Below the pieces are notes generated by a model, which saw only the letters and a list, made by a program, of their open reading frames with translations, had not been told where the DNA came from and did not search any database. Position numbers and translations under genes: made by a program. DNA of 64,000 nt from Thermomonas carbonis (lineage in GTDB: Bacteria > Pseudomonadota > Gammaproteobacteria > Xanthomonadales > Xanthomonadaceae), in assembly GCF_014396975.1 (NCBI RefSeq), contig NZ_CP060719.1, positions 2,328,001 to 2,392,000 of the forward strand, in the 5' to 3' direction. Positions 1-8,572 of the stretch are shown here, piece after piece; the stretch's first letter is position 1; every line of letters starts with the position of its first letter.

Positions 1-1229
1 ACAAGCTGCAGGCGCTGATCATCGACTCGTGGTTCGACAACTATCTGGGCGTGGTCAGCCTGGTCCGGGTCATGCAGGGCGAGATCAAGCCGGGCGACAA
101 GCTGCTGGTGATGTCGACCGGCCGCACCCATCAGGTCGACAAGGTCGGCGTGTTCACTCCCAAGCGCAAGGAGCTCACGAAGCTCGGTGCTGGCGAGGTG
201 GGCTGGGTGCACGCCTCGATCAAGGACGTGCATGGCGCACCGGTCGGCGACACCCTGACGCTGGCGGGCGATCCCGCGCCGGGCCCGCTGCCCGGCTTCC
301 AGGAAATGCAGCCGCGCGTATTCGCCGGCATGTTCCCGGTGGATGCCGAGGATTACCCGGACCTGCGCGAGGCGCTGGACAAGCTGCGCCTCAACGATGC
401 CGCCCTGCGTTTCGAGCCGGAGAGTTCCGAGGCGATGGGCTTCGGCTTCCGTTGCGGCTTCCTGGGCATGCTGCACATGGAGATCGTGCAGGAGCGGCTG
501 GAGCGCGAGTACGACCTGAACCTGATTTCCACCGCGCCCACGGTGATCTACGAGGTGCTGAAGACCGATGGCGGCATCGTGCCGATGGACAATCCCGCCA
601 AGCTTCCGCCGATCAATCAGGTCCAGGAAATCCGCGAGCCGATCATCCGCGCCAACATCCTCACCCCGCCGGATTACATCGGCAACGTGATCAAGTTGTG
701 CGAGGAGAAGCGTGGCGTGCAGGTCGGGATCACCTACATGGCCAGCCAGGTGCAGGTCAGCTATGAATTGCCGATGGCCGAAGTCGTGCTGGATTTCTTC
801 GACAAGCTGAAATCGGTAAGCCGCGGCTATGCGTCGCTTGACTACCACTTCCTGCGTTTCGAGGCTGGCCCGTTCGTGCGCGTGGACACGTTGATCAATG
901 GCGACAAGGTCGATGCGTTGAGCATCATCGTCCACCGCAGCCATGCCGACCGACGTGGCCGCGAGCTGACCGAAAAGATGAAGGAGTTGATTCCGCGGCA
1001 GATGTTCGACGTGGCGATCCAGGCTGCGATCGGCGCGCAGGTGATCGCCCGAACCACGGTCAAGGCGATGCGCAAGAACGTGCTGGCCAAGTGCTACGGT
1101 GGCGATGCCAGCCGCAAGAAGAAGTTGCTGGAGAAGCAGAAGGCCGGCAAGAAGCGGATGAAGCAGGTCGGCAGCGTGGAAATCCCGCAGGAAGCCTTCC
1201 TCGCGGTGCTGCAGATGGACAGCAAGTGA
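1..1229 (+). CDS. lepA: Elongation factor 4 (LepA), 3' part
   Basis: This is the C-terminal part of LepA/EF-4, a ribosome-associated GTPase that remobilises stalled or mistranslocated ribosomes. The window opens inside the gene: the frame is open from base 3 with no start, leaving about 408 of roughly 600 residues. The P-loop G domain lies outside. Visible are the domain II strand [13 protein letters not shown], the EF-G-like core [19 protein letters not shown], and the LepA-specific C-terminal domain with the very basic tail [19 protein letters not shown], which separates LepA from EF-G and TypA. It precedes lepB by 70 bp, the usual lepA-lepB order in gammaproteobacteria. The assignment is secure. 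Confidence 0.97.
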   Translation, partial: KLQALIIDSWFDNYLGVVSLVRVMQGEIKPGDKLLVMSTGRTHQVDKVGVFTPKRKELTKLGAGEVGWVHASIKDVHGAPVGDTLTLAGDPAPGPLPGFQEMQPRVFAGMFPVDAEDYPDLREALDKLRLNDAALRFEPESSEAMGFGFRCGFLGMLHMEIVQERLEREYDLNLISTAPTVIYEVLKTDGGIVPMDNPAKLPPINQVQEIREPIIRANILTPPDYIGNVIKLCEEKRGVQVGITYMASQVQVSYELPMAEVVLDFFDKLKSVSRGYASLDYHFLRFEAGPFVRVDTLINGDKVDALSIIVHRSHADRRGRELTEKMKELIPRQMFDVAIQAAIGAQVIARTTVKAMRKNVLAKCYGGDASRKKKLLEKQKAGKKRMKQVGSVEIPQEAFLAVLQMDSK

Positions 1230-1299
1230 TTTTCTTTTCCTTCTCCCCTTGCAGGCAGGTGGCCGCAGGGCGGAAGCGCGGCCATATGGAGACGTTCGC

Positions 1300-2106
1300 A
1301 TGATGGTGTGGTTCGAGACGATCCTGGTCGCCCTGACCGCGTTGACCGGTTTCATCTGGTTGCTCGACAAGCTGTTCCTGGCCAAGCGCCGCGCCGCCGC
1401 CGCCGGTCCGCTGGACGAGGTCAAGGAACCGGTGGCCGTGGACTATTCCAAGGCCTTCTTCCCGATCCTGGTGCTGGTGCTGGGCCTGCGCAGCTTCGTC
1501 GCCGAACCATTCCGGATCCCGTCCAGTTCGATGATGCCCACCCTGCTGATCGGCGACTTCATCCTGGTCAACAAGTTCTCCTACGGCCTGCGCTGGCCGA
1601 TCACCAACAAGAAGTTCCTGGCCAATGGCGCGCCTGAGCGAGGCGATGTGGTGGTGTTCCGGCCGCCGCACCACCCGCGCCAGGACTGGATCAAGCGGGT
1701 CATCGGCCTGCCCGGCGACACAGTCGGGTACCACGACAACAAGCTGACCGTGAACGGCCGCGAAGTGCCCTATCGCATGGAAGGCGTGTACCAGGGACTG
1801 GGCCAAGGTGCCGAGATGACCGGTGCCTCCAGACTTACCGAGGGCCTTCCCGGACGGCCGCATTTTGTCCTGCGCCGCGACGACACCCCGTTGCCTTACC
1901 AGGGGGAGGGTGACTGGACGGTGCCGGAGGGGCATTATTTCGTCATGGGCGACAATCGCAACAACAGCGAGGACAGCCGGTTCTGGGAGACGCACTTCCT
2001 GCCGGAGTCCAACCTGCGCGGCAAGGCGATGATCGTGTGGATGAATTTCGACCGCCAGGCCGACCACTGGGTGGACACTTCCCGGATCGGCAAGCGGATT
2101 CCTTGA
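1300..2106 (+). CDS. lepB: Signal peptidase I (LepB)
   Basis: Membrane-bound leader peptidase that removes signal peptides from Sec and Tat substrates on the periplasmic side. The 268-residue protein has two N-terminal hydrophobic segments (about residues 5-27 and 52-66). The catalytic serine lies in PSSSMMPTLLIGD (Ser77) and the lysine general base in DWIKRVIGLPGD (Lys132), with the late family motif GDNRNNSEDSRFWE. ATG 1300 is chosen because GGAG (1288-1291) sits 8 bases upstream and the protein then has normal length. A second ATG follows at once at 1303. The open frame extends further upstream, but that part is arginine-rich and unlike LepB. It lies between lepA and a DUF4845 gene. Confidence 0.96.
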   Translation: MMVWFETILVALTALTGFIWLLDKLFLAKRRAAAAGPLDEVKEPVAVDYSKAFFPILVLVLGLRSFVAEPFRIPSSSMMPTLLIGDFILVNKFSYGLRWPITNKKFLANGAPERGDVVVFRPPHHPRQDWIKRVIGLPGDTVGYHDNKLTVNGREVPYRMEGVYQGLGQGAEMTGASRLTEGLPGRPHFVLRRDDTPLPYQGEGDWTVPEGHYFVMGDNRNNSEDSRFWETHFLPESNLRGKAMIVWMNFDRQADHWVDTSRIGKRIP

Positions 2107-2135
2107 TGTATCGACCGTCGGAAAGGGGAGCACCA

Positions 2136-2516
2136 ATGAAGCGCAAGCAAGGCGGCATGACCATGCTGGGGTTCCTGATCACCCTTTCCGTGGTGATCCT
2201 CTTCATTTTCTGCGGCATGAAGATCGTGCCGATGTACATCGAGTTCTATTCAGTGAAGAAAGCGCTCGCCAGCATCGCCAACGAGCAGAGCGCTGGCGCT
2301 ACCTCCAAGGACGCGATCCGCGGGATGTTCGCAAGGCATCTGAAGATCGACTACGTGAAGATCATCAAGCCGGACATGCTCAAGATCGAGACCACCGACA
2401 GCGGCTTCAACCTCAGCGTCGACTACGAGCGCCGCGAAGAATTGATCGCCAACCTCGACGTGGTCGGCAAGTTCCATGCAGAGCAGGCCCTGGTGCGTGG
2501 CGCAGCCGCGCAATGA
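2136..2516 (+). CDS. DUF4845 family membrane protein
   Basis: Small 126-residue protein with one N-terminal transmembrane helix (about residues 9-30, [15 protein letters not shown]) followed by a soluble, probably periplasmic domain. The opening [14 protein letters not shown] recalls a pilin-like N-terminus (basic leader, Gly, hydrophobic helix) but lacks the conserved Glu5. It matches the DUF4845 family found between lepB and rnc in many gammaproteobacteria; the function is unknown. ATG 2136 has the strong ribosome-binding site AAAGGGGAG at 2122-2130. Its 3' end overlaps the start of rnc, so translation of the two is probably coupled. Confidence 0.85.
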   Translation: MKRKQGGMTMLGFLITLSVVILFIFCGMKIVPMYIEFYSVKKALASIANEQSAGATSKDAIRGMFARHLKIDYVKIIKPDMLKIETTDSGFNLSVDYERREELIANLDVVGKFHAEQALVRGAAAQ

Positions 2517-3180
2517 CCTGGCGCCGCGCGCATTCGCCGGGCACGTCTATACGGACCCGGCTTTGCTCGATCAGGCGCTGACCCATCGCAGCGCCGGCAG
2601 TCCGCACAACGAACGTCTGGAATTCCTCGGCGATGCGCTGATCAATCAGTTCATCGCCGAGGCGCTTTACCGGTACTGGCCGAAGGCCGACGAAGGCGCG
2701 CTGACCCGCGGCCGCGCCGAGTTGGTCCGCGAGTCGGCCCTGGCGGGGATCGCTCGCACGCTGGATCTTGGCGCGAACCTGGTGCTCGGGCCTGGGGAGA
2801 TGAAGACCGGCGGCCATCGCCGCGATTCGATCCTCGCCGATGCACTGGAGGCACTGGTCGCGTCGATCTACCTGGATGCCGGCTTCGATGCCTGCCGCGC
2901 GGTTGTGCTGCCGTGGTTCGACCCGCTGATTGCGGGGCTGCCGCCGGCGAACAAGGTCGGCAAGGACGCCAAGACCCGGCTGCAGGAATGGCTGCAGGCG
3001 CGCCAGCGCGGACTGCCCGTTTACACGCTGGTCGAGGAACACGGCGACGACCATGCCCGGATCTTCCGGGTCAGTTGCCGCCTGGCCGAACCGGCCATCA
3101 CCACCGAAGGCGAGGGCAGTTCGCGCCGCGCCGCGGAACAACAGGCGGCCGAAGCTGCCATGCAGGTCATCGACGCATGA
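2476..3180 (+). CDS. rnc: Ribonuclease III
   Basis: Double-strand-specific endoribonuclease that processes rRNA precursors and regulatory duplexes. The N-terminal RNase III domain carries the signature NERLEFLGD (residues 45-53; Glu46, Glu49 and Asp53 are metal-site residues) and the second acidic pair in [14 protein letters not shown] (Asp122, Glu125). A double-stranded-RNA-binding domain follows from about residue 157 and ends [15 protein letters not shown]. The start is uncertain: ATG 2476 overlaps the DUF4845 gene by 41 bp, and in-frame GTG 2497 overlaps it by 20 bp; the extra seven residues are not conserved-looking. The stop overlaps era by ATGA, giving the classical rnc-era coupling. 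Confidence 0.95.
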   Translation: MQSRPWCVAQPRNDLAPRAFAGHVYTDPALLDQALTHRSAGSPHNERLEFLGDALINQFIAEALYRYWPKADEGALTRGRAELVRESALAGIARTLDLGANLVLGPGEMKTGGHRRDSILADALEALVASIYLDAGFDACRAVVLPWFDPLIAGLPPANKVGKDAKTRLQEWLQARQRGLPVYTLVEEHGDDHARIFRVSCRLAEPAITTEGEGSSRRAAEQQAAEAAMQVIDA

Positions 3181-4097
3181 ACAACCAGTCCCAACGCAGT
3201 GGCGCGATCGCGGTGATCGGGCGCCCGAACGTCGGTAAGTCGACCCTGGTCAACGCCCTGGTCGGCGCCAAGGTCAGCATCACCTCCAACCGGCCGCAGA
3301 CCACGCGTCATCGGTTGCTGGGCATCGCCACGTTCCCGGGCGGGCAATTGCAGCTGGTGGACACGCCCGGCATCCATGGCGAGCAGGGCAAGCGCTCCGG
3401 CAAGGCGATGAACCGCATGATGAACCGCGCGGCGCGCGGCGCGCTGGAAGGCGTGGACGCGGCGGTGCTGGTGATCGAGGCCGGCCGCTGGGATGCGGAA
3501 GATGGTCTGGCCTTCGATGCCCTCCGCGAGGGCGGCTTGCCGGTGGTACTGGTGGTCAACCAGGTCGACAAGATCAAGGACAAGGGCGCGCTGCTGCCGT
3601 TCATCGCCAAGGTCAGCGATGGCCGCGAGTTTGCCGCCGTGCATCCGCTCTCCGCGCTCAAGCGCAAGGGACTGGAGGCGCTGGTCGACACCCTGCTGGG
3701 CCTGGTGCCGGAAGCCGCGCCGCAGTTCGGCGAGGACGAGATCACCGACAAGAGCCAGCGCTTCCTCGCCGGCGAGCTGGTGCGCGAGCAGTTGATGCGC
3801 CAGTTGGGCGAGGAACTGCCCTATGCCACCACGGTCGAGGTGGAAAAGTTCGAGGAAGACGTGACCGGCAGGCAGCTGGTGTACCGGATCGACGCGGTGG
3901 TCTGGGTGGAACGCGAAGGCCAGAAGGCGATCGTGATCGGCAAGGGCGGCGAGCGCCTGCGCGAGATCGGCACGCGCGCCCGTGGGCAGATGGAGCGCCT
4001 GTTCGATGCCAAGGTGTTCCTGCAGACTTGGGTGCGCGTGCGCGAAGGCTGGTCCGACGACGAAGCGGCATTGCGCTCGCTCGGTTACCACGACTGA
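3177..4097 (+). CDS. era: GTPase Era
   Basis: Essential GTPase that binds the 3' end of 16S rRNA and helps mature the 30S subunit. The 306-residue protein has G1 GRPNVGKS (15-22), the switch I segment [11 protein letters not shown]3 DTPG (62-65) and G4 NQVD (128-131). A C-terminal KH domain carries [22 protein letters not shown] 3177 is fixed by the 4-bp ATGA overlap with rnc and gives a protein starting just before the G domain; longer in-frame extensions run inside rnc. After the stop comes a 118-bp gap filled by an interspersed repeat, then recO. Confidence 0.97.
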   Translation: MNNQSQRSGAIAVIGRPNVGKSTLVNALVGAKVSITSNRPQTTRHRLLGIATFPGGQLQLVDTPGIHGEQGKRSGKAMNRMMNRAARGALEGVDAAVLVIEAGRWDAEDGLAFDALREGGLPVVLVVNQVDKIKDKGALLPFIAKVSDGREFAAVHPLSALKRKGLEALVDTLLGLVPEAAPQFGEDEITDKSQRFLAGELVREQLMRQLGEELPYATTVEVEKFEEDVTGRQLVYRIDAVVWVEREGQKAIVIGKGGERLREIGTRARGQMERLFDAKVFLQTWVRVREGWSDDEAALRSLGYHD

Positions 4098-4102
4098 TGT
4101 GT

Positions 4103-4210
4103 GCTCCCTCCCTTGCGAAGCCGGGGAGGGCCGGGGAGGGGTTTCGCTTGGCGACGAGGGAAAAACACCCCCTCCCAACCTCCCCCTTCGCTTCGCGCAA
4201 GGGGAGGGGT
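4103..4210. repeat. GC-rich interspersed palindromic repeat between era and recO
   Basis: The sequence between era and recO consists of purine/pyrimidine-skewed blocks (CCCTCCC, GGGGAGGG, CCCCTCCC, GGGGAGGGG) with imperfect inverted ends: CCCTCCCTTGCGAAGC on the left against GCTTCGCGCAAGGGGAGGGG on the right. It would fold into a large stem-loop. The style matches non-coding repeats common in xanthomonad genomes and resembles the element at 8366-8477. Its right end supplies GGGGAGGGG 6-7 bases before the recO start codon, so it may act as that gene's ribosome-binding site. Confidence 0.7.
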
Positions 4211-4215
4211 TGAAC

Positions 4216-4947
4216 ATGCGCTTCGTCGGCGAGCCGGCGTTCGTGCTCCACGCGCGCGCCTGGCGCGAGACCAGCCTGCTGGTAGAAGTGCTGAGTGCCG
4301 AACATGGCCGCATCGGCCTGGTCGCGCGTGGCGTGCAGGGACCGAAAAAGCATGTCTTGCGTGCGGCGCTGCAACCGTTGCAATCGATCCGCTTTGACGG
4401 CGTGCAGCGGGGCGAACTGGCGCAGCTAACCTCGGCGGAAGCGGTCGATGCCGCGCCCCTGCTGCACGGCGATGCCTCGCTTGGCGCTTTCTATCTCAAC
4501 GAACTGTGCATGCGGCTTGCGCCACGCCAGGCCCCGCAGCCCGATTTGCATGCGGCCTATGCGCAGGTGCGCGAACGCTTGCGCGTGGGCGAGCCCTTGG
4601 CGTGGATCCTGCGCCGCTTCGAGCGCGACCTGCTGGAGGCGCTCGGTAGCGGGTTCGAGTACGTCACCGATGGTGATGGCACCGCGATAGACCCCGCCGC
4701 GCGCTATCGGCTGGAGGCGGAACACGGACCGCGGCGCGTCCTCGGCGAACGCGTGGGCGAGCGTCGCGAGAGCGCGACCGGGCGCGCACTGCTGGCACTG
4801 GGCGATGACGCGATGCCGAATGCCGAAGATCTGGCCAGCCTGCGCCTGCCCTTGCGCGCGATGATCCTGCACGAGCTGGGCGGGCGCGGCCTGAAGTCGT
4901 GGGAGATGCTCGGTGAACTGGGGCGGCTGGCCACGCCGAAAGCCTAG
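4216..4947 (+). CDS. recO: DNA repair protein RecO
   Basis: RecFOR-pathway recombination mediator that anneals single strands and helps load RecA at gaps. The 243-residue protein has the N-terminal OB-fold typical of RecO ([19 protein letters not shown], then [16 protein letters not shown]) and an alpha-helical C-terminal part ([21 protein letters not shown]). The C-terminus ends [22 protein letters not shown] 4216 follows GGGGAGGGG (4201-4209), which belongs to the upstream repeat. No zinc-finger cysteines are seen, as usual in gammaproteobacterial RecO. Its TAG stop overlaps the stop of the convergent REC-Hpt gene on the palindromic CTAG. Confidence 0.93.
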   Translation: MRFVGEPAFVLHARAWRETSLLVEVLSAEHGRIGLVARGVQGPKKHVLRAALQPLQSIRFDGVQRGELAQLTSAEAVDAAPLLHGDASLGAFYLNELCMRLAPRQAPQPDLHAAYAQVRERLRVGEPLAWILRRFERDLLEALGSGFEYVTDGDGTAIDPAARYRLEAEHGPRRVLGERVGERRESATGRALLALGDDAMPNAEDLASLRLPLRAMILHELGGRGLKSWEMLGELGRLATPKA

Positions 4948-5639
4948 GCCGCGATCAACGCATCCGCGGCCACCACGAATGCATGCATCGCGGCGGGGTC
5001 GGATGGGCTAGCCATCAACAGGCGAACCGCATCGCGCAAGCGATCCGCACCGACGAACCCGCAACTCGCCGACAACCTGTGCAACTCCGCATGCATCGCC
5101 GCAACATCGCCGGCTGCCGCGACGATCCGCGCGCGTCGTGCCGGCAATTCGCGCAGGAACAATTGGCGCAGCGCCTCGACATGGGAGACCTCGCCGAGTG
5201 CCGCCAGCGCGCCGGCATCGTTCCAGTCCGGCAAGGCCGCATCGTTCACACGATGCGATGGCAGCGGCAAATGCCGGCGCAACGCGGCATGCAGTGCGGC
5301 CACGCCGAGCGGCTTGCACAACACCTCGATGAAACCGGCGGCAAGCAATCGTTCGCGTGCGGCAGCGTCATTGGTGGCGGTATGCGCCAGCGCGGGCGTG
5401 TTTGCGCCACATGCGCCTGCATCCAGCAGGATCTCGCCGCGGCCATCGGGCAGGTTGGCATCGACCAGCCACAGGTCGAAGTACGTTTGAGCGATCGCCC
5501 GACCGGCCTCTGCCAGGCTGCCGGCGACCTGCACCTCGGCCGGCAACGCGCTGGCGGCATCGCGCAGGAACGCTGCGCTGACCGGATCGTCCTCGACCAG
5601 CAACAGGCGCGGCAAGGCGTTGGCGGTGGCGGGATTCAT
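4944..5639 (-). CDS. Response regulator receiver protein with C-terminal Hpt domain
   Basis: Two-domain signalling protein of 231 residues. The N-terminal receiver domain has the acidic pocket ED-D (Glu16, Asp17, Asp18), the phospho-acceptor Asp60 in [12 protein letters not shown] and the conserved Lys109 in VLCKPLG. The C-terminal part (about 145-230) looks like a histidine phosphotransfer domain with [12 protein letters not shown] around His187. There is no DNA-binding or enzymatic output, so it probably passes phosphate on in a phosphorelay or acts by protein contact. No cognate kinase is adjacent; the hybrid kinase at 54783-57362 has its own Hpt. It is convergent with recO and divergent, by 33 bp, from the YdbH-like gene. 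Confidence 0.8.
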   Translation of the reverse strand: MNPATANALPRLLLVEDDPVSAAFLRDAASALPAEVQVAGSLAEAGRAIAQTYFDLWLVDANLPDGRGEILLDAGACGANTPALAHTATNDAAARERLLAAGFIEVLCKPLGVAALHAALRRHLPLPSHRVNDAALPDWNDAGALAALGEVSHVEALRQLFLRELPARRARIVAAAGDVAAMHAELHRLSASCGFVGADRLRDAVRLLMASPSDPAAMHAFVVAADALIAA

Positions 5640-5672
5640 CGCGATGCGGCCTCGGCTTTGTATGCTGCGGAC

Positions 5673-7703
5673 ATGTGGCGTTCGATCTTAGCGACTTGTT
5701 CCCTGCTGGCGATGCTGGCGGCCGCGCCCGTGCACGCGCGCAGCGCGCAGGTGCGGATCGCCAAGATCGGCACCGCGGTGGCCACGCTGGAACAGGTGCG
5801 GGTGCGGCTGGACTGGCCGGAAGGCGCCACGACCGGTGAATTGCAGTTGTGGGCAGGAACGGTCGAGGCCGCGGACCTCGGCTACCGCTATCGCAACCTG
5901 CACTGGCGCTGCCCGCTGCAGCGCGTGGCCAACGACGGTTGGCAGTGCGATGGCGTGTTGCGCTCCGGCAACGCCGCGCCATTGCGGCTGGCCGTGCAGT
6001 TCGATGCCGCGACCACGCAGGCATCGTTGACGCAAGGCGGCGCGCGTTTCGCGCTGGATCGCAATGCCGCCACGCCGGACCTGACCTCACTTGATCTCAC
6101 CCGCGTACCGATCACCTGGGCGCAGGCACTGCTGGCGCAGGCATGGCCGGAGGCGCGGCTGAAGAGCGGCTTGCTCGATGCGTCGTTGGTGATCGAAGCA
6201 CCCGCCAACCGCCCGTTGCGGATCAGCGGGCCGCTGCGGCTGCGCGGCATCGGCCTGGAAACCGCGGACGCGACGATCGCCGGCGAGAACCTCGGCGGCG
6301 ACCTGCGCATCGACTATCGGACCACGCCCGCGCAGTCGCTGATGGCGTTGGACGGCGAGCTGCGCGGCGGCGAATTCCTCGCCGGCAATACGTATGTCGC
6401 GTTGCCGGCAACGCCGGTTGGCCTGCGCATCGACGCGAGCAAACATGCCGGCGCGGGCTGGGAATTGCCGCGCGTCGAGTGGCGCGACGGCGATGCGCTG
6501 CAGGCCAGCGGGAAACTCGCATTCGCCGCCGATGGCGCGCTGGCCTCGATGGCAGTCGACGTGGGCAGCCGCGACATGTCGCCGCTGCGGCCGCGTTACT
6601 TGTCCGGCTGGATGGGATTGTTCGGCCTGGGCGATGTCGACCTGCTCGGGGCGATGGACTTGCATGTGGAAGCGCGGGGAGGGGCGCTGTCGCGGATCGA
6701 TGCGATCCTGCACGGCGTGGACCTGCGCGACCCGGCGCGTCGTTTCGTGTTCGACGGACTCGATGGCGATCTGCGCTATTCGGCGTCCACGCCGGTGCGC
6801 AGCGAACTGCGCTGGCAAGGCGGCCAGTTGTACGGACTCGCATTCGGTGAAGCGCGGCTGCCGATGGCCAGTGCCGACGGCCTGCTGCGCTTCCGCGAAG
6901 ACGTGCGCGTGCCATTGATGGGCGGCGCGATGACCCTGCGCGAGGTCGTGATTCGTCCGCCGGCCGACGCAACGGGCATGGAGATCCGCTTCGGCCTGGG
7001 GCTGGACGACATCGACTTCGGCAAGGTCTCGCAGGCGTTGGGCCTGCCGGCATTCCAGGGGCGCCTGAGCGGCAACATTCCGGACGCGCGCTACGCCGAC
7101 GAGCGCATCGATTTCAATGGCGGCCTGTCGATGCAATTGTTCGACGGCCGGGTGGCGTTCTCGGCACTGTCGCTGGAGCGCCCGTTCGGCAGCGCGCCCA
7201 GTCTTAGCGCGAACATCGCGTTCGATGGCCTCGACCTGTTGCGGCTGACCGAAGTACTCGGCTTCGGCAGCATCACCGGACGCATCGACGGCCGCATCGA
7301 GGGATTGCGCCTGGTCGACTGGACGCCGGTCGCGTTCGACGCGCGTTTCATCACCGACGAAGCGCCGGGGGTCAAACAGCGGATCAGCCAGCGCGCCGTG
7401 CAGAACATCAGCAGCGTCGGCGATGCCTCCTTCGTCACCAGCTTGCAGGGCCAGCTGATCGGGTTGTTCGACGATTTCGGCTATCGTCGGATCGGCATCG
7501 GTTGTCGGCTTGCGAACGAGATTTGCGCGATGTCGGGCCTGGATTCACATCGCAGTCAGGCCGGCAACGCCTTTACTATCGTCGAGGGTGCCGGCCTGCC
7601 CCGGCTGGACGTGGTCGGTTTCAATCGCAACGTCGACTGGCCCACCCTGGTCGAGCGCCTGGTGGCGGTCGGCAAGGGCGAAGTGGCGCCGGTCGTGGAA
7701 TGA
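5673..7703 (+). CDS. AsmA/YdbH-like envelope protein
   Basis: A 676-residue exported protein with an N-terminal signal sequence (about 1-23, ending PVHARS), rich in short beta-strands and without transmembrane segments after the signal. The C-terminal block (VKQRISQRAVQNISS, then FGYRRIGIGCRLANEICAM and LPRLDVVGFNRNVDW) resembles the end of YdbH-type AsmA-like proteins. YdbH, TamB and YhdP are bridge-like proteins implicated in moving phospholipids to the outer membrane. The next gene is a YnbE/YdbL-like lipoprotein, the partner order seen in E. coli ydbH-ynbE-ydbL, which supports the call. ATG 5673 is chosen because the signal peptide starts there; the frame is open upstream but low-complexity. 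Family membership is likely, function inferred. Confidence 0.65.
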   Translation: MWRSILATCSLLAMLAAAPVHARSAQVRIAKIGTAVATLEQVRVRLDWPEGATTGELQLWAGTVEAADLGYRYRNLHWRCPLQRVANDGWQCDGVLRSGNAAPLRLAVQFDAATTQASLTQGGARFALDRNAATPDLTSLDLTRVPITWAQALLAQAWPEARLKSGLLDASLVIEAPANRPLRISGPLRLRGIGLETADATIAGENLGGDLRIDYRTTPAQSLMALDGELRGGEFLAGNTYVALPATPVGLRIDASKHAGAGWELPRVEWRDGDALQASGKLAFAADGALASMAVDVGSRDMSPLRPRYLSGWMGLFGLGDVDLLGAMDLHVEARGGALSRIDAILHGVDLRDPARRFVFDGLDGDLRYSASTPVRSELRWQGGQLYGLAFGEARLPMASADGLLRFREDVRVPLMGGAMTLREVVIRPPADATGMEIRFGLGLDDIDFGKVSQALGLPAFQGRLSGNIPDARYADERIDFNGGLSMQLFDGRVAFSALSLERPFGSAPSLSANIAFDGLDLLRLTEVLGFGSITGRIDGRIEGLRLVDWTPVAFDARFITDEAPGVKQRISQRAVQNISSVGDASFVTSLQGQLIGLFDDFGYRRIGIGCRLANEICAMSGLDSHRSQAGNAFTIVEGAGLPRLDVVGFNRNVDWPTLVERLVAVGKGEVAPVVE

Positions 7704-7737
7704 CGAATCGTCGAATGATGCATACAGGAGCAAGGTC

Positions 7738-8358
7738 ATGAAGCAGTGGTTGGGCATGCCGGTCGCCGGCGCGCTGTTGTTGAGCGCATGCGTGACGATC
7801 AACGTCTATTTCCCGGCGGCGGAGGCGAAGGAAGCGGCACGCGAGTTCGTCGAGAAGGTCATCAACGAAGCCGACAAGGTCGAGATGAAGGATCCGTCCG
7901 CGCCCGCGGGTGGGATGGCGTCGCTGGGCATGCGGATCCGGTCCGACCTCTCCGGCTTCGACCCGTGGGTGCTGGTCGGCATCGGTAGCGCGCAGGCGCA
8001 GTCGGCGCCGGACATCAGCCTGAAGACGCCGGCGATCCAGGCGATCCAGTCGCGGATGGAATCGCGTTTCAACGCGACGTTGCGCGGCGGTTTCGACAGC
8101 GGCGCGCTGGGCTTCACCGCTGACGGCCTGGTCACCGTGCGCGATGCCGGCAAGCTGGAGCTGAAGGATCGGGTGGGCATGAATGCCGCGGTCGCCGATG
8201 ACAACCGCGACCGCAAGGCGGTCTATCGCGAAGTCGCGGTGGCCAATGGCCATCCCGAATGGGAAACCCAGATCCGCGACGTGTTCGCCCGCCAGTGGAT
8301 CGCCAGCGCTCGCCCGGGTTGGTGGTACCAGTCCGGCGGGAGCTGGAAGCAGAAGTGA
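7738..8358 (+). CDS. DUF1318 (YdbL-like) lipoprotein with YnbE-like N-terminus
   Basis: A 206-residue predicted lipoprotein with lipobox LLSAC (Cys18), followed by TINVYFPAAEAKEAA as seen in DUF1318 lipoproteins. The C-terminal half (about 115-206) matches the YdbL/DUF1318 pattern: a Gly-rich strand, DRKAVYREVAVANGHPEW, and the ending SARPGWWYQSGGSWKQK. In E. coli the small lipoprotein YnbE and periplasmic YdbL are separate genes beside ydbH; here a lipid anchor and a DUF1318 domain are in one chain. A central segment (about 55-90) looks disordered and Ala/Ser-rich. ATG 7738 has AGGAG at 7726-7730. It is probably co-transcribed with the preceding gene, 34 bp away. Confidence 0.75.
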   Translation: MKQWLGMPVAGALLLSACVTINVYFPAAEAKEAAREFVEKVINEADKVEMKDPSAPAGGMASLGMRIRSDLSGFDPWVLVGIGSAQAQSAPDISLKTPAIQAIQSRMESRFNATLRGGFDSGALGFTADGLVTVRDAGKLELKDRVGMNAAVADDNRDRKAVYREVAVANGHPEWETQIRDVFARQWIASARPGWWYQSGGSWKQK

Positions 8359-8365
8359 CGCTTCA

Positions 8366-8477
8366 ACCCCTCTCCCTCCGGGAGAGGGGGTTGGGGTGAG
8401 GGTGCGACAGCAGCGATGAACGAACGGCTGCAGAACCCTCATCCGGCGCTTCGCGCCACCTTCTCCCGGAGAAGGGA
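8366..8477. repeat. Xanthomonad-type interspersed repeat, two hairpin arms
   Basis: Non-coding element between the DUF1318 gene and rlmD. The left arm contains the hairpin CTCTCCCTCCGGGAGAG followed by GGGGTTGGGGTGAGGGT. The right arm contains CCCTCATCCGGCGCTTCGCG followed by CTTCTCCCGGAGAAGGG. The ACCCTCA on the right is complementary to the TGAGGGT on the left, so the whole unit can fold as one stem enclosing two smaller hairpins. Such units are scattered between genes in Xanthomonas, Stenotrophomonas and Lysobacter. The remaining bases to 8572 hold no recognisable gene. Confidence 0.75.
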
Positions 8478-8572
8478 AAGACAACGGCTCGCTTCGGCGG
8501 GTCGTCTGCTGTCAGGAACCCGGGGAATGCATATCTGCCAAAATAGCCGGCCACCCCGCAGCTAGCCGCCAC

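Noticed and set aside
4983..5672. In-frame open extension upstream of the YdbH-like gene
   Set aside because: It is antisense to the REC-Hpt gene, rich in Arg/Gln, and lacks a signal sequence; the signal peptide at 5673 marks the true start.
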